Shown: positions 18,136 through 29,277, numbered from the stretch's first letter. The stretch is DNA of 64,000 bases from Staphylococcus lloydii (GCF_015775975.1 NZ_CP064056.1:1364001-1428000), one strand, 5' to 3'. The notes: generated by a model from the letters alone, not told the origin. Program-made: numbers and translations.

Positions 18136-19504
18136 TGCACTAAAAAAATGGTTTGGTTTTGATAGTTTCAAAGATGGTCAAGAAGCAATCATATCAAGCG
18201 TCTTAAATCAGACCAATACATTAGGTATCTTACCTACAGGGAGCGGTAAAAGTTTGTGTTATCAACTGCCCACTTATATAAATCAAAAGCCAACTTTAAT
18301 CGTGTCGCCATTAATCTCATTAATGGATGATCAAGTTATGCAAATGAAACTAAATGGTGAAACATCAGTAAGTTGTGTTCATTCTGGCATGGATGAACAA
18401 GAAAGACAATTTAATTTATCTAAAATTAAGTCTAGTCGTTTTATCTTTTTAAGTCCTGAATTTTTATTACAACCTTTTAATATTAAATTGTTAAACCACC
18501 TTGATTTAGGGTTAATTGTTTTAGATGAAGCACATTGCCTCTCAGAATGGGGCTATGATTTTAGGCCGCATTATGCATTAATCGGTAAGATAACACGTCA
18601 GTTTCCTCAGGCTACTATTTTAGCTTTAACAGCAACTGCTCAACCCTATTTACTGAATGATATCAATCACATGTTGAATACAAAATTTACAGAAATTAAA
18701 ACAACGATGAATAGAGATAATATTTCACTGTCACATTTAAATTTCGACAATGACGAAGGAAAGTTATCTTGGCTTCTAGAGTTCATCCAACATTCTGGAC
18801 CAACGATTATCTATGTCTCTTCTAAAAAAATCTGTTTAACTTTAGCTCAAGCAATTTACAAAGAAGGTTACTTAACTGGTATTTATCATGGTGATTTGAC
18901 TTATCAAGAAAGGCATACTGTACAACATCAATTTATAAATAATGAAATCCCAATTATCGTTGCCACAAGTGCATTCGGTATGGGGATTAACAAGAAAGAT
19001 ATTAGAACCATTATTCATTTTCATTTACCTACGAGCCCTTCAAGTTATATGCAAGAAATAGGAAGAGCAGGGCGAGATGGGGAAATGAGCCAAGCAATTA
19101 GTTTATATCAACCTGATGATAGTTTTCTATTAGAAACGTTACTTTTTACTGATAGCATAACTGAAGATGATATAACCCTATTTGAATCCGGCGACTTAAT
19201 TGATCCCATAAAACTTGAAATGTTAACAATACTCAATGATTATTATTCATTAAATGAATTGATCACGATATTTAACACAGCCTATCAAAGGAAACAAATA
19301 GCCTATAAAAAAATGATTGGCTATAAAATGTTAGATTCTTGTAGACGTCAATTTTTACTTAATTATTTTGGGGAACATGATATTACAAAGCCTGTAAATT
19401 GTTGTGATAATGATTCAGAATTAAAAAATTTAGCAATATATAATAGAAAAAAAGTAAAACGTAAAATGAATTATAATGAAAAGTTACAGAATTTATTTAA
19501 TTAA
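18125..19504 (+). CDS. recS: RecQ-family ATP-dependent DNA helicase (RecS type, no HRDC)
   Basis: A 459-residue superfamily 2 helicase for DNA repair and replication-fork processing. Motifs seen: Walker A PTGSGKSLCYQLP (about 38-50), DEAH in VLDEAHCLSEWG, ALTATA, ATSAFGMGINKKDIR and QEIGRAGRDGE. After the helicase core comes a short RecQ zinc-binding region, and the protein ends without an HRDC domain. That region has CRRQFLLNYFGE near 405 and then CCDND where four-cysteine RecQ proteins have CxxCxxC, so the zinc site looks incomplete. The start is TTG with AGAGGTGAG upstream, overlapping ypbB. Confidence 0.9.
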   Translation: MLHDALKKWFGFDSFKDGQEAIISSVLNQTNTLGILPTGSGKSLCYQLPTYINQKPTLIVSPLISLMDDQVMQMKLNGETSVSCVHSGMDEQERQFNLSKIKSSRFIFLSPEFLLQPFNIKLLNHLDLGLIVLDEAHCLSEWGYDFRPHYALIGKITRQFPQATILALTATAQPYLLNDINHMLNTKFTEIKTTMNRDNISLSHLNFDNDEGKLSWLLEFIQHSGPTIIYVSSKKICLTLAQAIYKEGYLTGIYHGDLTYQERHTVQHQFINNEIPIIVATSAFGMGINKKDIRTIIHFHLPTSPSSYMQEIGRAGRDGEMSQAISLYQPDDSFLLETLLFTDSITEDDITLFESGDLIDPIKLEMLTILNDYYSLNELITIFNTAYQRKQIAYKKMIGYKMLDSCRRQFLLNYFGEHDITKPVNCCDNDSELKNLAIYNRKKVKRKMNYNEKLQNLFN

Positions 19505-19651
19505 TGCACAATTACTTTACTTCACTTTTTAAAACAAGCTATAATACAATCTATAAAAGGATATTTATTGCATTTTTATTTATTTCACATACATATTTAC
19601 CACTGAGTAGGGTATAACTTTGTATAAAATTTAACAGGAAGGATGATGATT

Positions 19652-21124
19652 TTGTCTAATAATAATTTTAAAGACGATTTCGAAAAAAATCGTCAATCAA
19701 TAGATCCATCTGATCACAACGACAAATCAGAAGAATCTATTGAACAAGACTCAGAACAACATACTGATAAAGCTAGCGAAAAAGCAAATGAACAATTCCC
19801 TCCAAGAAACGCACAACGTAGACAACGCAGCAGAAATACTGCTACTAATCAGCCAGAAAAAGAACAAGACACTAATGATGAAGCACATAGTGAACAAGAA
19901 ACAAGTGCTCACGAACAACATGAAGATAAGGGAAACAATCATCAGGACGAATCCTCACATAGCAATGCCGGTAAAGGAGTTGCTGGTGGTGCATTAGCTG
20001 GTTCTGCCGTTGAATCTTCTAAGGACTCAAAAGCTTCAAATCATGATAATGAACCAGATGCGCATAAAGATGAGTCATCTAAAGATAATCATGACAATTC
20101 AGACGCGCATGATGAAACTCAGTCTGAAGATAAGGATAAGGATTCTAACAAAGGCAAGAAAGGCGCTGCCGTTGCCGGTGGAGCCGCAGCTGCTGGCGCT
20201 GGCGCTTATGCTGCTAAAAAACATCATGATAATAAACATGATAATGAAGAAAATCATCATTCTAGTAAAGAAGATAACGAAGATAATGATAAAGAGCAGG
20301 CAGACGAACATTCTAGTAAATCTAAAAAAGCTGGTCTAGGTACTGCCGCAGCAGGTACTGGTGCTGCTGCCGCTGGAGGTGCTGCTGCAGCAAAAGGTAG
20401 CGGTTCCGGTGCAAATAGTGGTGGTACTGGAAATAATGGCGGTAACGGTAACGGAAATGGTGACGACAACAATGATGATAACGGCAAGAAAAAAGGTTTC
20501 TTAGGTAAATTGTTACCAATTCTAGCCGCATTATTAATATTAGCAGCTATTGCTATATTTGCTGGTATGGCTTTAACTGGTGGCAACAACGGCAGTGATA
20601 AAGCTGACGATAATAAAACTGCACAAAAATCTGATAAAGATAAAGATGCTAGTAAAGATAAAAAATCTGATAGCGATAAAGATAAAAAGTCAGATAGTGA
20701 CAAAGATAAAAATGCTAGCGATGATAAAGCAACTAATGACAATAGCGATAGTCAATCTGGTAATGATGCATCATCTGATAATCAATCTACGGATGCCGAC
20801 AACTCAAACTCTGATAACAGTGGTCAAGACCAGCAAAACAGTGATCAACAAGCTAGTCAATCTCAACAAGACCAAAATCAAGGTCAACAAAGTAGTCAAT
20901 CTCAACAAAATTCTAATTCAAACCAAAATGCTTCAAGCAATAGTAATTCACAAAGTAATAGCCAAGGCCAACGTACTCATACAGTAGAAGGTCAAAACCT
21001 TTACAGAATTGCAATTCAATATTATGGTGAAGGTACACCTGAAAACGTTGAGAAAATTAGAAAAGCGAATAACATTCAAGGTAATGACATTCACAATGGC
21101 CAACGCCTTGTAATTCCACAATAA
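19652..21124 (+). CDS. ebpS: Elastin-binding-protein-like surface protein EbpS with LysM domain
   Basis: A 490-residue envelope protein. The first 280 residues are hydrophilic, rich in Asp, Glu, Ser, His and Lys, interrupted by three Gly/Ala-rich stretches (near 110, 175 and 230). One clear membrane segment lies at about 287-310 ([20 protein letters not shown]). A second low-complexity region (Asp/Lys/Ser, then Gln/Ser/Asn) leads to a LysM peptidoglycan-binding domain at about 442-490 with [12 protein letters not shown]. The N-terminal [15 protein letters not shown] matches S. aureus EbpS, but the TNSHQD elastin-contact hexapeptide is not conserved. TTG at 19652 matches the S. aureus start; upstream ATGs overlap the AGGAAGG site. 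Confidence 0.9.
   Translation: MSNNNFKDDFEKNRQSIDPSDHNDKSEESIEQDSEQHTDKASEKANEQFPPRNAQRRQRSRNTATNQPEKEQDTNDEAHSEQETSAHEQHEDKGNNHQDESSHSNAGKGVAGGALAGSAVESSKDSKASNHDNEPDAHKDESSKDNHDNSDAHDETQSEDKDKDSNKGKKGAAVAGGAAAAGAGAYAAKKHHDNKHDNEENHHSSKEDNEDNDKEQADEHSSKSKKAGLGTAAAGTGAAAAGGAAAAKGSGSGANSGGTGNNGGNGNGNGDDNNDDNGKKKGFLGKLLPILAALLILAAIAIFAGMALTGGNNGSDKADDNKTAQKSDKDKDASKDKKSDSDKDKKSDSDKDKNASDDKATNDNSDSQSGNDASSDNQSTDADNSNSDNSGQDQQNSDQQASQSQQDQNQGQQSSQSQQNSNSNQNASSNSNSQSNSQGQRTHTVEGQNLYRIAIQYYGEGTPENVEKIRKANNIQGNDIHNGQRLVIPQ
20657..20728 (+). repeat. 24-bp tandem repeat inside ebpS
   Basis: Three consecutive 24-bp units at 20657, 20681 and 20705 encode [16 protein letters not shown] and DKNASDDK. The third is degenerate. 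They lie in the linker between membrane segment and LysM domain, where copy-number change would alter linker length. Confidence 0.75.
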
Positions 21125-21141
21125 AATTAAACACATTATAG

Positions 21142-21177
21142 AAGGCCAATCATTTTATAAATGATTGGCCTTTTTTC
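21142..21177 (+). terminator. Terminator of ebpS
   Basis: A 14-bp stem (AAGGCCAATCATTT with AAATGATTGGCCTT) with a 3-base loop is followed by a T-run. Confidence 0.9.
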
Positions 21178-21259
21178 TGTATAGCATTTTAATTTACCAA
21201 CATAAGTTACAATTTCTAAACGAATTATCGTGAATTTATAAATTTTCAATATCTAATGT

Positions 21260-21287
21260 TTGGAATTCATCGCATAATTGGTATAAT
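21260..21287 (+). promoter_or_regulatory. Promoter of bdr
   Basis: TTGGAA (21260-21265), a 16-base spacer and TATAAT (21282-21287) lie 29 bases before the bdr start codon, with AAAGGAGG between. Confidence 0.65.
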
Positions 21288-21316
21288 ATATTGGTGATTA
21301 AAGGAGGCATAAACAT

Positions 21317-22303
21317 ATGCAAACGGTAGAAAGTATCATCATTGGTGGCGGACCATGTGGTCTAAGTGCTGCCATAGAACAAAAGAAAAAGGGAATTGAA
21401 ACGTTAGTTATTGAAAAAGGGAATGTTGTTGAAGCTATTTATAATTATCCAACACATCAAACTTTCTTTTCATCCAGCGACAAATTAAGTATCGGAGATA
21501 TTCCGTTTATCGTTGAAGAAAGTAAACCGCGTAGAAACCAAGCATTGGTTTATTATAGAGAAGTAGTTAAACATCACCAATTAAATATTAATGCCTTTGA
21601 AGAAGTACTAACAGTAAAGAAAATTAATAATCGTTTTACTATTACAACTACAAAAGATGTATATGAGTGTAGATTTTTAACAGTTGCGACAGGTTATTAT
21701 GGTCAACACAATCAATTAGAAGTTGAAGGTGCTGAATTACCAAAAGTTAAACACTATTTTAAAGAGGCCCATCCATACTTTAATCAGGATGTAGTTATTA
21801 TAGGTGGTAAAAACTCAGCTGTCGACGCTGCATTAGAGTTAGAAAAGGCTGGTGCACATGTAACTGTTATTTATCGTGGTAATGAGTATCCTAAAGCAAT
21901 AAAACCATGGATTTTACCAAATTTTGAATCTTTAGTACGTAACGAAAAAATAGATATGTTATTTGATACAGATGTCGTTAAGATTACCGAAGATACAGTT
22001 ATATATGAACAAAATGGACAAACATATGAAATTCCAAACGATTATGTATTCGCAATGATAGGTTATCATCCAGACTATGATTTCTTACAATCAATTGGTA
22101 TCGATATTAATACTAATGAATATGGCACAGCGCCAGTTTATAATAAAGAAACATATGAAACTAATGTAGAAAACTGCTTTATCGCAGGTGTTATCGCAGC
22201 AGGTAACGATGCTAACACTATATTTATTGAAAATGGTAAATATCATGGCGGTATTATTACGCAAAGTATACTTTCAAAAAAACAAACACCACTCGAATCA
22301 TAA
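21317..22303 (+). CDS. bdr: Bacillithiol disulfide reductase (YpdA/Bdr)
   Basis: A 328-residue FAD- and NADPH-dependent oxidoreductase that recycles oxidised bacillithiol, the main low-molecular-weight thiol of staphylococci. The FAD motif GGGPCGLSAA at 10-19 includes Cys14, the conserved cysteine studied in the S. aureus enzyme. The NAD(P)H motif VVIIGGKNSAVDAALELE lies near 157-174. The C-terminal region (CFIAGVIAAG) is the second FAD contact. AAAGGAGG precedes the ATG. The gene is alone between ebpS and ansA. bshA, the first bacillithiol biosynthesis gene, lies about 17 kb further on. Confidence 0.92.
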   Translation: MQTVESIIIGGGPCGLSAAIEQKKKGIETLVIEKGNVVEAIYNYPTHQTFFSSSDKLSIGDIPFIVEESKPRRNQALVYYREVVKHHQLNINAFEEVLTVKKINNRFTITTTKDVYECRFLTVATGYYGQHNQLEVEGAELPKVKHYFKEAHPYFNQDVVIIGGKNSAVDAALELEKAGAHVTVIYRGNEYPKAIKPWILPNFESLVRNEKIDMLFDTDVVKITEDTVIYEQNGQTYEIPNDYVFAMIGYHPDYDFLQSIGIDINTNEYGTAPVYNKETYETNVENCFIAGVIAAGNDANTIFIENGKYHGGIITQSILSKKQTPLES

Positions 22304-22304
22304 T

Positions 22305-22344
22305 AAAAGAGATTGTGTCTAATTGAGACACAATCTCTTTTTTA
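22305..22344. terminator. Bidirectional terminator between bdr and ansA
   Basis: A perfect 16-bp stem (AAAAGAGATTGTGTCT with AGACACAATCTCTTTT) with a 5-base loop. It starts two bases after the bdr stop codon and touches the ansA stop codon, so both convergent genes can use it. Confidence 0.9.
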
Positions 22345-23316
22345 TAGTTGGGATTCAAAATATGTTTTTAACTGTTGGGAAGATAATTCATTGCTTAAAC
22401 CTACTAATAATTTTAAACGCGCTTTAGGTCCGTTTAATCCATTTGAGAAGATGACGCCTTTTTCTGCTAATGTTACGCCTCCGCCTTTATAAGCATAAAT
22501 AGGACCGACAATACCATTAAATGATCTAGACACGAGCACAATAGGTATTTTCTTATCTAAACAAGCTTGTAAACCATCTAGACAAGTAGGTGGTAGATTC
22601 CCTTGTCCTAAAGCTTCTATGATAATACCATCTACTTTGTTTTGACTATGAAAATTCAAAACATCACTATTCATTCCCATATATGCTTTTACTAGCGGAA
22701 TGTTCAGTTCGTGATTTATATTAGACAATACTTTTTTATCGAAAGGTCTATGATGAAATTGCACACTATTTTTAGTAATAACACCTAACGGGCCGTGATT
22801 CGGACTTTGGAAAGTATTTGTATTAGATGTATGTGTTTTAGTGACGTTACGTGCGGTATGTATTTCATCATTAAAAACAACCATAACGCCCATATTTTCT
22901 GCTGCATTCGTAGTCGCAACTCTAATGGCAGCAATAAAATTATATAATCCATCCGATCCTATTTCATTAGAAGAACGCATCGCACCTGTAATTACAATTG
23001 GTTTAGAAACTTTTACTGTCAAATCAAGTAAATAGGCTGTTTCTTCCAGTGTATCAGTGCCATGAGTAATGACATAGCCATCATATAATTGTTCTTCCTC
23101 TGCATTGTCGATAACTTGTTTTAAATGTTGAACGTCACTAATTTGCATATGAGGAGAAGGAATATTAATGGGTGTTATTTCTGTAACTTCTGCATATTGG
23201 CCTATTAATTGCGCATGTTTCGTAATCGGGTTTTCGTCGTTTGTTATTACTTTGTTTGATTCATCTTGAGACATACTAATTGTCCCGCCCGTATGAATAA
23301 CAAGAAGTTTTTTCAT
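22342..23316 (-). CDS. ansA: L-asparaginase (type I-like, cytoplasmic)
   Basis: A 324-residue enzyme hydrolysing asparagine to aspartate and ammonia. The first catalytic threonine lies in LLVIHTGGTISMS near residue 12. The second motif is GYVITHGTDTLEETAYLLD at about 82-100. No signal peptide is present, so it is cytoplasmic. The frame extends 10 codons upstream, but ATG 23316 has AGGAGGAAAG 5 bases ahead and starts directly with the family's MKKLLVIHTGG. It is divergent from cmk, with about 80 bases for both promoters. Confidence 0.94.
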   Translation of the reverse strand: MKKLLVIHTGGTISMSQDESNKVITNDENPITKHAQLIGQYAEVTEITPINIPSPHMQISDVQHLKQVIDNAEEEQLYDGYVITHGTDTLEETAYLLDLTVKVSKPIVITGAMRSSNEIGSDGLYNFIAAIRVATTNAAENMGVMVVFNDEIHTARNVTKTHTSNTNTFQSPNHGPLGVITKNSVQFHHRPFDKKVLSNINHELNIPLVKAYMGMNSDVLNFHSQNKVDGIIIEALGQGNLPPTCLDGLQACLDKKIPIVLVSRSFNGIVGPIYAYKGGGVTLAEKGVIFSNGLNGPKARLKLLVGLSNELSSQQLKTYFESQL

Positions 23317-23371
23317 GTATACTTTCCTCCTAGTTTTAAAATACATATTTATGATAAAATATTATTCATAA

Positions 23372-24055
<684 letters not shown>

Positions 24056-24239
24056 TTCAATCAGCCCGAGTTATTATAACTATTTTAAAAAATTGAATGC
24101 TACGTTTAGTCATACTTTGATGTAGGGTATAGGTTAACTATCTATCAAATATATTTAATTGTAGTGGTTAAAATTTATTATTATTCTGTTGGAATTTAAG
24201 TAATTGAGATGATTGCCCATTTTAAATTTTAACTATTTT

Positions 24240-24267
24240 AAATACCGTTTGAATTAAAGCGGTATTT
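24240..24267 (+). other. Hairpin between cmk and rpsA
   Basis: AAATACCG pairs with CGGTATTT across a 12-base loop, followed only by CTT. It may be a weak cmk terminator or a leader structure. Apart from this, the 275 bases between cmk and rpsA show a TTGACA (24269) and a TATAAT (24297) separated by 22 bases, too far apart for a standard promoter pair. Confidence 0.35.
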
Positions 24268-24330
24268 CTTGACAATTTAGTGACTTTGTAAGATGTTATA
24301 ATTATGTAGTGTAATAAGGAGGCAGACAAG

Positions 24331-25512
24331 ATGACGGAAGAATTCAATGAATCAATGATTAATGACATTAAAGAAGGTGACAAAGTTACCGGCGAAGTAC
24401 GTTCTATTGAAGACAAACAAGTCATTGTAGACGTTAACGGTGGTAAGTTCAGTGGTATTATTCCAATCAGTCAATTATCTACACACCATATAGATAGCCC
24501 AAATGACGCTGTCAAAGTAGGCGATGAAATTGGTGCTTATGTGACTAAGATAGAATTAGACGAAGAAAATGAAACTGGTACTTACATTTTATCTAAACGC
24601 CAACTTGAAACAGAGAAATCTTACGAATTTTTACAACAACAATTAGATAACAATGAAACGATTGAGGCCAAAGTAACTGAGGTAGTTAAAGGTGGACTTG
24701 TCGTAGATGTTGGTCAACGTGGCTTTGTTCCGGCATCATTAATTTCAACTGATTTCATTGAAGATTTCTCTGATTTTGAAGGACAAGTCTTAAAACTTAA
24801 AGTTGAAGAACTTGATTCTGAAAATAATCGTGTCATTCTTAGTCGTAAAGCTGTAGAAGAAGTGGCAAATGCTCAGAAAAAAGACGAGTTATTACAATCA
24901 CTTAATGAAGGTGATGTCATTGAAGGTAAGGTTGCTCGTTTAACTAATTTTGGTGCATTTATAGATATCGGTGGTGTAGATGGACTTGTTCACGTATCTG
25001 AATTAGCACATGAACATGTTAAATCACCTGAAGATGTTGTAACTATTGGTGACGCTGTCAAAGTCAAAGTTAAATCTGTAGATAAAGATAGCGAAAGAAT
25101 CTCATTATCAATCAAAGATACTTTACCAAGCCCATTTGAATCTATTCAAGGACAATTCAACGAAGGTGATGTTATCGAAGGTAAAGTTGCACGTTTAGCT
25201 AACTTTGGTGCATTCGTTGAAATTAAACCAGGCGTTCAAGGCTTAGTACACATTTCTGAAATAAGTCATCAACACATTGGTACACCTGGTGAAGTATTAA
25301 CACCTGGAGACGATGTAAGCGTCAAAATTCTTGGTATCGATATAGAAAATGAACGTATTTCACTTTCTATCAAAGCTACGCTACCAAATGAAGATGTAGC
25401 TGAAAGTGACGATGCAACAACAAAAGCTTATTTAAGTTCAAACGATGAAGAAGAAGACAATCCAACTTTAGGAGACGTTTTCGGAGATAAACTAAAAGAT
25501 TTTAAATTTTAA
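24331..25512 (+). CDS. rpsA: 30S ribosomal protein S1 homologue (four S1 domains)
   Basis: A 393-residue RNA-binding protein with four S1 OB-fold repeats: about 14-85, 103-172, 189-260 and 274-345. The third and fourth share GDVIEGKVARL followed by NFGAF. A short acidic tail ends in GDVFGDKLKDFKF. It is the short Firmicutes type, shorter than the six-domain S1 of enterobacteria. Its role in Firmicutes is likely RNA binding or translation of specific mRNAs rather than general initiation. AAGGAGG precedes the ATG, and a terminator follows. Confidence 0.95.
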   Translation: MTEEFNESMINDIKEGDKVTGEVRSIEDKQVIVDVNGGKFSGIIPISQLSTHHIDSPNDAVKVGDEIGAYVTKIELDEENETGTYILSKRQLETEKSYEFLQQQLDNNETIEAKVTEVVKGGLVVDVGQRGFVPASLISTDFIEDFSDFEGQVLKLKVEELDSENNRVILSRKAVEEVANAQKKDELLQSLNEGDVIEGKVARLTNFGAFIDIGGVDGLVHVSELAHEHVKSPEDVVTIGDAVKVKVKSVDKDSERISLSIKDTLPSPFESIQGQFNEGDVIEGKVARLANFGAFVEIKPGVQGLVHISEISHQHIGTPGEVLTPGDDVSVKILGIDIENERISLSIKATLPNEDVAESDDATTKAYLSSNDEEEDNPTLGDVFGDKLKDFKF

Positions 25513-25526
25513 TAACTACTATATTT

Positions 25527-25558
25527 AATCTTGCCTTATTTATTAAGGCAAGATTTTT
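25527..25558 (+). terminator. Terminator of rpsA
   Basis: An 11-bp stem (ATCTTGCCTTA with TAAGGCAAGAT) with a 4-base loop is followed by TTTTTAT. Confidence 0.88.
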
Positions 25559-25668
25559 ATTTATGTGAAAATTTTTACGCAATTTATAATAGCTATCAAA
25601 ATATCTTTTTCTTTATGTTTGCCATATGATAAAATTATAGAGATTCAAAATAGAGAGGAAGTTAGTTT

Positions 25669-26979
25669 ATGACTAAACCTATAGTTGCAATTGTAGGCAG
25701 GCCAAATGTCGGTAAATCTACAATTTTTAATAGAGTAGTAGGTGAACGTGTTTCCATCGTAGAAGATACGCCGGGCGTAACTAGAGACCGTATTTATTCT
25801 ACTGGAGAATGGTTAACACATGAATTTAATATTATTGATACAGGCGGTATTGAAATAAGTGATGCGCCTTTCCAAACACAAATTAGAGCACAAGCTGAAA
25901 TTGCTATCGATGAAGCCGATGTAATTGTATTTATGGTTAACATTAGAGAAGGATTAACACAAAGTGATGAGATGGTCGCTCAATTGTTATATAAATCCAA
26001 AAAACCGGTTGTTTTAGCGGTAAATAAAGTAGATAATCCTGAAATGCGTAATGAGATTTATGACTTTTATGCTTTAGGTTTTGGTGAGCCTTATCCAATC
26101 TCAGGTTCCCACGGACTTGGCTTAGGTGACTTATTAGATGCTGTGGTCGAACATTTCAAAGAGGAAGAAGAAGATCCTTACGATGACGATACTATTAGAT
26201 TGTCAATCATTGGTAGACCTAACGTAGGTAAATCAAGCTTAGTCAACGCAATATTGGGCGAAGAAAGAGTTATCGTATCAAATGTTGCGGGTACAACGCG
26301 TGACGCAGTAGATACTGAATATTCTTTTGATGATCAAGACTATGTACTTATCGATACGGCTGGTATGCGTAAAAAAGGTAAAGTTTATGAATCTACTGAG
26401 AAATACTCAGTATTAAGAGCGCTTAAAGCGATAGAACGTTCCAATGTTGTTTTAGTCGTGATTGATGCAGAACAAGGTATCATTGAGCAAGATAAACGTG
26501 TAGCCGGTTATGCCCATGAAGAAGGTAAAGCTATCGTAATCGTCGTAAATAAATGGGACACTGTCGAAAAAGAAACCAACACGATGAAAAAATTCAAAGA
26601 CAAAGTGCGTCGTGAATTCCAATTTTTAGACTATGCTGAAATCGCGTTTGTTTCTGCTACTGAACGTCAACGTTTAACAACACTATTCCCTTACATTAAA
26701 CAGGCTAGTGAAAATCATAAAAAACGTGTCCAAAGCTCTACTTTAAATGAGGTTATTACGGATGCCATTTCAATGAATCCAACGCCTACTGATAAAGGCC
26801 GCAGACTTAATGTTTTTTATGCTACTCAAGTAGCAATCGAACCACCAACGTTCATCGTTTTTGTTAATGATGTTGAACTAATGCACTTTTCTTACAAACG
26901 TTATTTAGAAAATCAAATCCGTGATGCATTTGGATTTGAAGGTACACCGGTGCATATCGTGGCTAGAAAGAGAAATTAA
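25669..26979 (+). CDS. der: Ribosome assembly GTPase Der (EngA)
   Basis: A 436-residue protein with two GTPase domains in tandem, needed for 50S subunit maturation. G1 motifs GRPNVGKS occur at about 10-17 and 182-189. NKVD (about 119) and NKWD (about 294) are the G4 motifs, and a C-terminal KH-like domain follows from about 350. GAGGAAG precedes the ATG. gpsA begins 17 bases after its stop and is probably co-transcribed. Confidence 0.97.
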   Translation: MTKPIVAIVGRPNVGKSTIFNRVVGERVSIVEDTPGVTRDRIYSTGEWLTHEFNIIDTGGIEISDAPFQTQIRAQAEIAIDEADVIVFMVNIREGLTQSDEMVAQLLYKSKKPVVLAVNKVDNPEMRNEIYDFYALGFGEPYPISGSHGLGLGDLLDAVVEHFKEEEEDPYDDDTIRLSIIGRPNVGKSSLVNAILGEERVIVSNVAGTTRDAVDTEYSFDDQDYVLIDTAGMRKKGKVYESTEKYSVLRALKAIERSNVVLVVIDAEQGIIEQDKRVAGYAHEEGKAIVIVVNKWDTVEKETNTMKKFKDKVRREFQFLDYAEIAFVSATERQRLTTLFPYIKQASENHKKRVQSSTLNEVITDAISMNPTPTDKGRRLNVFYATQVAIEPPTFIVFVNDVELMHFSYKRYLENQIRDAFGFEGTPVHIVARKRN

Positions 26980-26996
26980 ACACGGAGGGGAAATCG

Positions 26997-27995
26997 ATGA
27001 CTAATATTACTGTATTTGGTACTGGAAGCTTTGGCACGGCTTTAGCAAACGTTCTTGCTGAAAATGGCAATGACGTTTTAATGTGGGGTAAAAATGAAGG
27101 TACCATTAACGAAATTAACACAAGTCATAGCAACACAAAGTACTTAAAAAATGCTCAGTTAAGCACTAAAATCTTAGCTACAAATAATCTACAACAAGCG
27201 GTAGAACATGCCGATATTTATTTAATAGCACTACCAACCAAAGCGATACGAGATGTTGTTTCTGAAATCGATCAACTTTTATCATCGTCTAAAGTATTTA
27301 TTCATGTAGCTAAAGGTATTGAAAACGGGACATTCAAACGTGTTTCTGAAATGATAGAAGATTCATTAACAGCTTCACACAATGGTGGTATTGGCGTCTT
27401 ATCTGGTCCAAGCCATGCTGAAGAAGTTGTAATTAAACAACCAACGACAGTTGCAGCATCATCTAAAAACATAGAAATAAGTAATTTAATACAAGACTTA
27501 TTTATGAATGATTATTTACGTGTATATACGAATAATGATTTAATCGGTGTAGAACTAGGTGGCGCTTTAAAAAATATTATCGCAGTGGCTAGTGGCGTTA
27601 TAGCAGGTATGGGCTTTGGCGATAACGCTAAAGCGGCATTAATGACTAGAGGATTAGCCGAAATTAGTAGATTGGGTGACACATTAGGTGCTGATCCAAT
27701 GACTTTCCTTGGTTTAGGTGGCATTGGCGATTTAATTGTTACATGTACTTCTACACACTCTAGAAACTTCACGTTAGGATACAAATTAGGTGAAGGTAAA
27801 TCTGTAGATGAGGCTTTAAATGAAATGAATATGGTTGTAGAAGGCATTTATACAACTGAATCTGTTTACCATTTAGCTGAAAATCACCATGTAGATATGC
27901 CGATTACAGCTACTTTATATGGCGTTTTATTCGAAAACAAGCCAGTAAATGAAAGCGTTAAATACCTAATGGGACGAGAGAAGAAAGCAGAATAA
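26997..27995 (+). CDS. gpsA: Glycerol-3-phosphate dehydrogenase (NAD(P)+)
   Basis: A 332-residue cytoplasmic enzyme that makes sn-glycerol 3-phosphate from dihydroxyacetone phosphate for phospholipid synthesis. The N-terminal cofactor motif [12 protein letters not shown] is at about 5-16. [10 protein letters not shown] (about 139) and [17 protein letters not shown] (about 185-201, with the catalytic lysine) are diagnostic. GGAGGGG precedes the ATG, shortly after der. The pair der-gpsA followed by hup is conserved in Bacillus and Staphylococcus. Confidence 0.97.
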   Translation: MTNITVFGTGSFGTALANVLAENGNDVLMWGKNEGTINEINTSHSNTKYLKNAQLSTKILATNNLQQAVEHADIYLIALPTKAIRDVVSEIDQLLSSSKVFIHVAKGIENGTFKRVSEMIEDSLTASHNGGIGVLSGPSHAEEVVIKQPTTVAASSKNIEISNLIQDLFMNDYLRVYTNNDLIGVELGGALKNIIAVASGVIAGMGFGDNAKAALMTRGLAEISRLGDTLGADPMTFLGLGGIGDLIVTCTSTHSRNFTLGYKLGEGKSVDEALNEMNMVVEGIYTTESVYHLAENHHVDMPITATLYGVLFENKPVNESVKYLMGREKKAE

Positions 27996-28164
27996 CGGTG
28001 TATTTTTACAATATAGTACTTAATTTCGCTAAATTATGATAAAAAACCTATAATTACAGCGTTTTTTGCATATAAATCATTGCAGTGGCAATAATCGTTG
28101 TGTTAAAGTCATACCATAATGATATTAAGTTATCATTATTAACCCTAGGGGAGGTGAATTTGTA

Positions 28165-28437
28165 ATGAATAAAACAGATTTAATCAACTCAGTTGCTGAT
28201 CAAGCTGATTTAACAAAAAAACAAGCAGGTTTAGCTGTTGACGCAGTATTCGAATCTATTCAATCATCACTTGCTAAAAGTGAAAAAGTTCAATTAATCG
28301 GATTCGGTAACTTTGAGGTACGTGAACGTGCTGCACGTAAAGGACGTAACCCTCAAACTGGTAAAGAAATTGAAATCCCTGCAAGCAAAGTTCCAGCATT
28401 TAAAGCTGGTAAAGCGCTTAAAGATGCAGTTAAATAA
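28165..28437 (+). CDS. hup: DNA-binding protein HU
   Basis: A 90-residue histone-like protein that bends and compacts DNA as a homodimer. The family signature [20 protein letters not shown] lies at about 46-65, within the beta-arm that grips the minor groove. Length is exact for the family. GGGGAGGTG precedes the ATG. About 170 bases separate it from gpsA and a strong terminator follows, so it is likely expressed from its own promoter, though I see no consensus pair. Confidence 0.97.
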   Translation: MNKTDLINSVADQADLTKKQAGLAVDAVFESIQSSLAKSEKVQLIGFGNFEVRERAARKGRNPQTGKEIEIPASKVPAFKAGKALKDAVK

Positions 28438-28450
28438 TTCTTTACTTAAC

Positions 28451-28480
28451 AAAAGCCCTTTTTAAAAGGGCTTTTCTTTT
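28451..28480 (+). terminator. Terminator of hup
   Basis: AAAAGCCCTTTT pairs with AAAAGGGCTTTT, followed by CTTTTTG. About 240 bases of AT-rich DNA with no recognisable element then lead to the hepS ribosome-binding site. Confidence 0.9.
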
Positions 28481-28719
28481 TGTCTTTATTCAATATATTA
28501 CTTATTATTATGATACAAAATACTTTCATTCACTAATTAGTCAAATACTTTAATACATACATATACAATGAATTGTGTTATTAATGTTATAATTTATATC
28601 TGTGGAAAACATAATTTCATTGTAAACTTTCAATATTTCTTGTTAACTCAATCATCCTGCATTTTATTTTTTAACATATAATGTTAATATGAATATTGAT
28701 TACAACGTGAGGTGTAAAG

Positions 28720-29277
28720 ATGGAAACGACATATAGAATATTAGAAAATCAAATTACTCAACGGTTGGCTGGTATTAAAAATTACGAACCTATACATATT
28801 AACCAAGCTTTAAGTCGCTATTTAGATTCGTACCAATTGCCAATGAAAGCTAAATTAGCTTGCCTCACAATTGACACGGCTATGCGCCATTTAGATACAA
28901 CTTCAGCAAATCATTTATCGAGACACTCTATTTTAATTGGTGATTTATTGAGTGCTCATTTTTATACGCTATTAGCGGAATTAAATGAACCTGCATATCA
29001 AGATAAAATAAGTAAAGCGATTGTTACTGTAAATGAATTAAAATCATCTATACAACAGCAACAATTGAACATAGAGGAATTGGTAGATGCTATTGTGAAG
29101 ATTGAAACAATTTTCCCATATATTACCGCGGATTACTTTTCTGTTGAATTATCATTAACAGATCTAATTAAACAACTTATTCCATCAATCGCTGAGAAGC
29201 CCCCAATCTATTTAAATAACTTTTCTCACGATAGGTTAACTGAACTGCAAACTAAAATTGAAGCTCATTATATATAA
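28720..29277 (+). CDS. hepS: Heptaprenyl diphosphate synthase component I
   Basis: A 185-residue non-catalytic subunit that works with HepT to build the menaquinone side chain. Typical family stretches are [20 protein letters not shown] (about 31-50) and [18 protein letters not shown] (about 71-88). There is no aspartate-rich motif, as expected for the small subunit. GAGGTG precedes the ATG. menG begins 14 bases after its stop and hepT follows, reproducing the hepS-menG-hepT operon of B. subtilis next to the HU gene. The mtrAB genes found there between HU and hepS are absent. Confidence 0.9.
   Translation: METTYRILENQITQRLAGIKNYEPIHINQALSRYLDSYQLPMKAKLACLTIDTAMRHLDTTSANHLSRHSILIGDLLSAHFYTLLAELNEPAYQDKISKAIVTVNELKSSIQQQQLNIEELVDAIVKIETIFPYITADYFSVELSLTDLIKQLIPSIAEKPPIYLNNFSHDRLTELQTKIEAHYI

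Noticed and set aside
20257..20742. Open frame of 161 codons antisense to ebpS
   Set aside because: It mirrors the low-complexity ebpS sequence, giving long Leu/Ser runs, and has no ribosome-binding site.
24269..24302. Strong promoter of rpsA (TTGACA with TATAAT)
   Set aside because: The spacer is 22 bases, too long for a normal sigma-A promoter.
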